Source: Porphyromonadaceae bacterium COT-184 OH4590
GTDB lineage: Bacteria > Bacteroidota > Bacteroidia > Bacteroidales > Paludibacteraceae
Assembly (NCBI GenBank): GCA_000768855.1
Contig: JRAN01000031.1
Span: 1 to 52,721, forward strand
Length of the DNA: 52,721 nucleotides
Direction: 5' to 3'
The notes below the pieces were generated by a model that was given only the letters and a program-made list of their open reading frames with translations, had not been told where the DNA came from and did no database searches. The first letter of the stretch is position 1; every line of letters starts with the position of its first letter. This document shows, piece after piece, positions 48,393-52,721 of the stretch. The position numbers and the translations under genes are program-made.

Positions 48393-50174
48393 TTATTTCT
48401 TTTCGAAAAAGCCTATTACATCACCTTTCTTCACTATTTTGCCTTGTTCTACGGAATCTATTATTTTGCCGTCATAGTTGGCATAAACAAACTCAAGTCC
48501 GTTGGCAGGTGTCTGAATAGCACAGATAAGGTCTCCCTCTTTGAAAATCTTGCCATTTTCGGGTTTGAGCGAAATGTTCTCAAAGTCGAGCTCCCACATT
48601 ACCACACCGGCGGCTGTAGCGTTGATAGGCTCTGCATCGGGGTGGCGTTTGATAGCCATCTCTGTTAGGTCGAGCTTCACAGGTGCAGCATTTGGAGTAG
48701 CTACATTCTTTTTGTTCATCTCTGCTTCGAGCTCTTTATAGAAGCGTTTTTTGGCTTCGCCCGATTTGTATTCGCGATACTGCTTTTCGTGCATAGCAAA
48801 CTCGAACAACTCTTCGTCGTCCTGACCGCGTTCCCAACCAAGCTCTTCCATCTCTTTGATGAACTTAGGCAGTTCGTCCGGATAGTTGTCTTGAGGGTTA
48901 TTAGTAGAGAATTCGAAATTGTTCTTTTTTGCCAACTCTATAATCTCAGGAGCAAGAGGTCCCGGCAGGTTACCTGCTTTACCCAATATCATATCCCAAG
49001 TAGCTTTGTCGAGCATTTCGTAGCGACCACCACCTTTACTCATTGTAAACACATTCATCAAAGCAACGTTTTTCACATATTGGCTAAACGGAGTTACAAG
49101 CGGCGGATAGCCAAGTTTGGGCCACACAAACTTAACTTCTTCGAATAGCTGTACAAGAAGTTCGTCTTCCGACAACTCTGCTTTGCCGTCTTTTTTGAGG
49201 TTGGCATTGATAGCGGCGTGTACGCCTTTGAGGTCAGCCATAAGCGAACCCATCATACCACCCGGAAGTCCGCAGCTAATAAGCAATGAGTTCATAAATC
49301 GGTTGCGGTCGTCGATGAAATAACCCAAGAAGTCGTCAATAAAGCTCTGAGTAAGCTCACGCACCTTCATATAGGCGTTCATATTGATTTCGGGCACGTC
49401 AAAACCTGCGTCTTTGAGCATCTCTACAATGGTGATAACGTCGGGGTGAACCATACCCCACGAAAGTGGTTCCATAGCGACGTCGATATAATCGACACCT
49501 GCTTTTGCCACTTCGAGCATTGATGCCACCGAGAAACCGGGACCTGAGTGTCCGTGGTATTGAACAGGAATGTTTGGATGTTTCTCTTTGATAGCACGTA
49601 CAATCTTACCGTTAGTTTCGGGGCGACCGATACCCGCCATATCTTTCAAACAGATTTCGTCGGCACCGGCAGCGATAAGCTCTTCGGCCATTTTGATGTA
49701 ATATTCAGCCGTATGAACAGGTGAATATGTGATACAAAGTGTTGCTTGTGCTATCATACCTGCCTCTTTTGCCCAACCGATAGCGGGGATAATGTTTCGA
49801 GTGTCGTTCAGTCCGCAGAAGATACGAGTAATATCTACTCCCTGTGCTTTTTTGACACGATACATAAGCTTACGCACGTCTGCCGGCACGGGATTCATAC
49901 GAATACCGTTAAGACCACGGTCGAGCATATGAGTTTGAATACCAACTTCGTTGAAAGGCTTACAAAACGCACGTACCGAATGATTTGGATTTTCACCATA
50001 AAGCAAATTTACCTGCTCCGATGCACCTCCGTTTGTCTCAACGCGTGAAAAACAACCCATCTCGATAATGTGAGGAGCCACTTGTTCCAACTGGTCTTTA
50101 CGTGGCACGTATTTACCCGACGACTGCCACATATCCCTGTAAAGAAGACTTAATTTGATTTTTCTTTTCTTCAT
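48393..50174 (-). CDS. Biotin-dependent carboxyltransferase (OadA/PycB-like) with lysine-less biotinyl domain
   Basis: The 593-residue protein has the carboxyltransferase TIM barrel (about 10-290). The LYRDMWQSSGKY motif is at the RD metal site, the lysine that is normally carbamylated is in CLKDMAG, and the metal-ligand pair HGH is in VQYHGHSGPGFS. The conserved post-barrel domain follows (about 300-480, GGMMGSLMADL, then PPLVTPFSQYV). The last ~75 residues have the biotinyl-domain shape (GVVMWELDF ... GKIFKEGDLICAI ... GDVIGFFEKK). However, the biotin-accepting AMKM is replaced by QTPANGLEF, so no lysine is available. It should move CO2 between biotin and pyruvate/oxaloacetate or methylmalonyl-CoA using a separate carrier protein. 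No carrier or biotin carboxylase gene is in the window. Confidence 0.88.
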   Translation of the reverse strand: MKKRKIKLSLLYRDMWQSSGKYVPRKDQLEQVAPHIIEMGCFSRVETNGGASEQVNLLYGENPNHSVRAFCKPFNEVGIQTHMLDRGLNGIRMNPVPADVRKLMYRVKKAQGVDITRIFCGLNDTRNIIPAIGWAKEAGMIAQATLCITYSPVHTAEYYIKMAEELIAAGADEICLKDMAGIGRPETNGKIVRAIKEKHPNIPVQYHGHSGPGFSVASMLEVAKAGVDYIDVAMEPLSWGMVHPDVITIVEMLKDAGFDVPEINMNAYMKVRELTQSFIDDFLGYFIDDRNRFMNSLLISCGLPGGMMGSLMADLKGVHAAINANLKKDGKAELSEDELLVQLFEEVKFVWPKLGYPPLVTPFSQYVKNVALMNVFTMSKGGGRYEMLDKATWDMILGKAGNLPGPLAPEIIELAKKNNFEFSTNNPQDNYPDELPKFIKEMEELGWERGQDDEELFEFAMHEKQYREYKSGEAKKRFYKELEAEMNKKNVATPNAAPVKLDLTEMAIKRHPDAEPINATAAGVVMWELDFENISLKPENGKIFKEGDLICAIQTPANGLEFVYANYDGKIIDSVEQGKIVKKGDVIGFFEKK

Positions 50175-50217
50175 AATATGGTTTTATATTTAAAATACTT
50201 TCAAAAATAGCAATTCG

Positions 50218-50225
50218 CAAAGGTA
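50218..50225 (-). promoter_or_regulatory. -7 promoter element (TACCTTTG) of the carboxyltransferase gene
   Basis: The minus-strand TACCTTTG lies 44 bases upstream of the start codon at 50174. The -33 element was not clear. Confidence 0.6.
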
Positions 50226-50307
50226 CAAAATTTTATTTGATGAAAGTATAAACAAAACTAAAAAAATAATTGTATAGATTTAAGTTTTAAAAACGTCATT
50301 TTTTGTT

Positions 50308-50315
50308 TAACTTTG
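50308..50315 (+). promoter_or_regulatory. -7 promoter element (TAACTTTG) of lepB
   Basis: TAACTTTG matches the consensus and lies 33 bases before the ATG at 50349. It overlaps the in-frame TTG at 50313, which argues against that TTG being the start. Confidence 0.65.
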
Positions 50316-50348
50316 CAACACTTTTTTTTAATACAAAAACATATTTTT

Positions 50349-51812
50349 ATGAAAGATAGACTGAAAAAAGACTTTAAAAGTTGGTTGAAATTTGGTATTT
50401 GGGCGGTTGTCTATATATTATTTATTGTTTGGGTTGGCAATCTTTGGTGGCTACTGCTTCTTCCTCTAATATTCGATTTGTTTATAACTCGATTTATCCC
50501 TTGGGATTTCTGGAAAAAAACAAAAAACAGGGCTCTTTATACCATATTTTCTTGGTTAGATGCAATAATTTTTGCGTTGATAGCAGTATATTTTATTAAT
50601 TTGTATCTTTTTCAGAACTATCAAATACCAACTTCTTCGTTAGAAAAGACACTTCTGGTAGGCGATTTTCTTTTTGTCAGCAAAGCAAGTTATGGTCCGA
50701 GAGTACCGAATACCCCTCTTTCGGCTCCGCTTGTTCAGCACACATTCCCATGGGGAACCAAAAGCTACATCGAAACCCCGCAATGGGAATACCGAAGACT
50801 TAAAGGTTTTGGCAAAGTAAAGCGTGGCGATATAGTGGTATTCAACTTCCCTACGGGCGATACTGTGCCAACTCGGGTAAACAATCCGGACTATTACACC
50901 CTTGTTTTCAAAGAAGGTATAGAGGTACTGGCTCAATCGATATCTCCAAACGAACTGTTTGCTAACCTGCCCAAATACAAAGACCGTATATATAAAATAG
51001 GTCGTGATATAGTGTTTTCAAACAAAAATATTTTTGGCGATGTAGTATGGCGTCCTGTTGACAGACGAGAGAACTATGTTAAACGCTGTGTGGCTTTACC
51101 CGGCGACACACTACAAATAATTAACAATCAGATTCATATAGACGGTAAGATAGAAAACGATTACCCTAATGTGCAATACAACTATTATGTACAGACCGAT
51201 GGTACGCCTCTGACCGATACATTTTTCGACAAACTTGGTATAAGCAAAGACGATAGACAGTATGCTTCTTATCTACCCGAAAACGATTCTGTTTTTGCAG
51301 GGTTCGACACCTCACGCGAAATATGGGACTTACCTATGACAAAAGAAGTGTTTGAGAAGGTAAAACGTCTGTCGTATATAAGCAAAATAGAGATAAAGCC
51401 GGCACATAAATACGACAGAGTATTTCCCATATTTGCCAATTACAACTGGACAAGAGATAATTTTGGTCCATTGGTAATACCAAAAAAAGGAGCTACAGTA
51501 CAACTTACCATCGACAATCTACCCATTTACGAGCATATTATTAGGAACTATGAGAGAAATTCACTTGAGGTAGTCAACCAACAAATTATGATAAATGGGG
51601 CGAAGGCAGACAATTATGCTTTTAAGATGGATTATTATTTTATGATGGGCGACAATCGACACAATTCGGCAGACTCTCGCTATTGGGGTTTTGTACCCGA
51701 AGACCACATTGTAGGACAACCTATATTTGTTTGGCTATCTCTTGATAAAGACAAAGGATGGTTTAGCGGAAAAATTCGTTTCAATAGAATTGGTAAAAGC
51801 GGTAAAAGATAA
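50349..51812 (+). CDS. lepB: Signal peptidase I (large Bacteroidota form)
   Basis: The protein has 487 residues from ATG 50349. Two N-terminal membrane segments (WAVVYILFIVWVGNLWWLLLLPLIF and IIFALIAVYFINLYLF) precede the catalytic domain. The serine is in QIPTSSLEKTLLVGDFLFVSK (about residue 96) and the general-base lysine is in ENYVKRCVALPGD (about 244). Box E is MMGDNRHNSADSRYWGFVP (about 433). The large insert between the lysine region and box E, compared with the 324-residue E. coli enzyme, is usual in this phylum. It removes signal peptides at the outer face of the inner membrane, so it would mature the exported non-lipidated proteins of this window. Confidence 0.94.
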   Translation: MKDRLKKDFKSWLKFGIWAVVYILFIVWVGNLWWLLLLPLIFDLFITRFIPWDFWKKTKNRALYTIFSWLDAIIFALIAVYFINLYLFQNYQIPTSSLEKTLLVGDFLFVSKASYGPRVPNTPLSAPLVQHTFPWGTKSYIETPQWEYRRLKGFGKVKRGDIVVFNFPTGDTVPTRVNNPDYYTLVFKEGIEVLAQSISPNELFANLPKYKDRIYKIGRDIVFSNKNIFGDVVWRPVDRRENYVKRCVALPGDTLQIINNQIHIDGKIENDYPNVQYNYYVQTDGTPLTDTFFDKLGISKDDRQYASYLPENDSVFAGFDTSREIWDLPMTKEVFEKVKRLSYISKIEIKPAHKYDRVFPIFANYNWTRDNFGPLVIPKKGATVQLTIDNLPIYEHIIRNYERNSLEVVNQQIMINGAKADNYAFKMDYYFMMGDNRHNSADSRYWGFVPEDHIVGQPIFVWLSLDKDKGWFSGKIRFNRIGKSGKR

Positions 51813-51828
51813 ACTGGTTATAAGACAA

Positions 51829-51863
51829 AAAAAGAGCAGACCCAACAAAAGTCTGCTCTTTTT
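51829..51863. terminator. Bidirectional terminator, lepB / OMP gene
   Basis: A perfect 13-bp inverted repeat (AAAAAGAGCAGAC / GTCTGCTCTTTTT) with a 9-base loop and A/T runs on both sides lies between convergent lepB and the outer-membrane protein gene. Confidence 0.85.
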
Positions 51864-51885
51864 AAATTGTTAAAAAGATGCTTGA

Positions 51886-52545
51886 TTAGAAAGCAAAACC
51901 AAGTTTGAAACCAGCAAAAACATTAGAAGCAAGTCCAAAGCTTGAACCGACCTTTTCAAAAGTTGTTGTTTTACCGTTTATTGTTACAGACGAACGCCCC
52001 ACCGATGTACTTTGCAAATCAAGACCTGCCTCAACTCCCATATATACGTGCTGAGCAATATAGTAATCGGCACCAAAAAGGAGTCTTGCTCCAAGTCCAA
52101 ATACAGGAGCCGCTTTAGTTATAACATCTAGATTGTTATCTGTAAGATGGTCAACTGTATTCTTACGTGTTGTAGACTGAATATAAAGGTCTGCACCTAC
52201 ATAAGGTGATAGTCTGTCGGTACCTTCAAAATGTTTCTCTACACCTGCTCCTATGTGAAGAGAATTACGGTTGTCAGTAGTAACAACATCTTTCACGCTT
52301 GTATCTTTCGTTGTTTGGGCGTTTAAACCGAAAGATGCACGAATAGCCATAGCGTCCATAATAAAGTAGCGTCCTTTCAAAACTCCGTCAAGTGCTGATA
52401 CGGGAGATTTTGTGGCATTAAAAATACCTTCAGTAAAAATACCAAGGTCAGCGGTTACATTACCTTGTAGAGGTTTGTTCTCTTGTGCATTTGCAACATT
52501 AAGTATAAATAATACTGCTAATGCTGATACAACGATTTTCTTCAT
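51886..52545 (-). CDS. Small outer-membrane beta-barrel protein
   Basis: The 219-residue protein has a signal peptide (MKKIVVSALAVLFILNVANAQ). Alternating-residue beta strands end in NVFAGFKLGFAF, with the C-terminal Phe expected for BAM insertion. Segments such as LSPYVGADLYIQS, GLGARLLFGADYYIA and VYMGVEAGLDLQS fit the eight-stranded OmpW/OmpA-barrel-like porin family of Bacteroidota. There is no OmpA peptidoglycan-binding domain. Function is unknown; it may be structural or a small porin. Confidence 0.85.
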   Translation of the reverse strand: MKKIVVSALAVLFILNVANAQENKPLQGNVTADLGIFTEGIFNATKSPVSALDGVLKGRYFIMDAMAIRASFGLNAQTTKDTSVKDVVTTDNRNSLHIGAGVEKHFEGTDRLSPYVGADLYIQSTTRKNTVDHLTDNNLDVITKAAPVFGLGARLLFGADYYIAQHVYMGVEAGLDLQSTSVGRSSVTINGKTTTFEKVGSSFGLASNVFAGFKLGFAF

Positions 52546-52590
52546 ACTTATAAATAATTCTTTATTTAGTTAATTAAAAAAATTTTTGCA

Positions 52591-52598
52591 CAAAAGTA
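52591..52598 (-). promoter_or_regulatory. -7 promoter element (TACTTTTG) of the OMP gene
   Basis: The minus-strand TACTTTTG fits TAnnTTTG and lies 46 bases before the start codon at 52545. Confidence 0.55.
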
Positions 52599-52635
52599 CA
52601 ACAAAAAAAGGTATTGCTAATTAAATATATATTTG

Positions 52636-52643
52636 TATCTTTG
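52636..52643 (+). promoter_or_regulatory. -7 promoter element (TATCTTTG) before the transposase start
   Basis: TATCTTTG lies only 11 bases before the ATG at 52655, so the message would have an extremely short leader. It may lie in, or just outside, the left end of the insertion sequence. Confidence 0.5.
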
Positions 52644-52654
52644 TGCAAAAAAAT

Positions 52655-52721
52655 ATGAATTGCCCCAAGTGTTTATGTGAAGAAAGTGTCAGATCTGGCA
52701 TAATAAAAGAAAAGCAGCGAT
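52655..52721 (+). CDS. 5' end of a zinc-ribbon transposase (IS1-like), cut by the window
   Basis: Only 22 codons are visible: MNCPKCLCEESVRSGIIKEK and then QR. The CPKC pair followed by VRSGIIKEKQR is the first half of the zinc ribbon that opens IS1-family (InsA-type) and some related transposases, where it normally continues into a second CxxC. An insertion sequence therefore probably begins close to 52600-52650 and runs beyond the window. The exact family cannot be settled from so few residues, and the terminal inverted repeat was not identified. Confidence 0.6.
   Translation, partial: MNCPKCLCEESVRSGIIKEKQR

Overview
The window comes from an AT-rich genome of the order Bacteroidales (phylum Bacteroidota). 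The evidence is the recurring -7 promoter element TAnnTTTG, SusC/BtuB-style TonB-dependent receptors, an ATP synthase operon in the order D-C-R-B-E-F-H-A-G, and a tamB-tamL pair in which the TamA partner is a lipoprotein. Four genes end in type IX secretion (T9SS) sorting domains, which suggests a Porphyromonas/Tannerella/Paludibacter/Dysgonomonas-type lineage rather than Bacteroides itself. I cannot name genus or species. No tRNA, rRNA or CRISPR array was found.

Layout: (1) 0.2-5.1 kb: a large secreted TPR protein, a lipoprotein built of seven internal repeats (probable beta-propeller), and a convergent family 2 glycosyltransferase. (2) 5.1-14.8 kb: a cobalamin riboswitch followed by a BtuB-like receptor, a BtuG-like surface lipoprotein, a second surface lipoprotein, and two T9SS-exported relatives of the BtuG-like propeller. 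The second T9SS protein has a duplicated N-terminal domain fused to the propeller. This looks like a corrinoid-capture locus in which lipid-anchored binders are supplemented by T9SS-delivered ones, and it is the most interesting part of the window. (3) 15-22.9 kb: the complete F1Fo ATP synthase operon. (4) 22.9-28.2 kb, mostly minus strand: a THUMP-like methyltransferase, a U32/RlhA-type protein, an alpha/beta hydrolase and a ClbS/DfsB-type four-helix protein, followed by a gene remnant. (5) 28.4-29.9 kb: a T9SS cargo with two repeats. (6) 30.3-33.7 kb: purM followed closely by a TonB-dependent receptor. (7) 34.1-41.4 kb: tamB-tamL, for outer-membrane biogenesis. (8) 41.4-44.6 kb: an eroded accessory patch with a GC-rich 23-bp tandem repeat, a T9SS leucine-rich-repeat protein and a broken S41 protease whose catalytic-serine position is a stop codon. 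(9) 44.6-52.7 kb: a ClpB without its N-domain, a MORN-type secreted protein, a carboxyltransferase subunit with a lysine-less biotinyl-like domain, signal peptidase I, a small outer-membrane barrel protein, and the 5' end of a transposase running off the window.

The genes are mostly cell-envelope biology (receptors, surface proteins, OM assembly, signal peptidase) interleaved with core metabolism. Gene starts were moved to an internal ATG in several cases where the longest frame begins at an implausible TTG.
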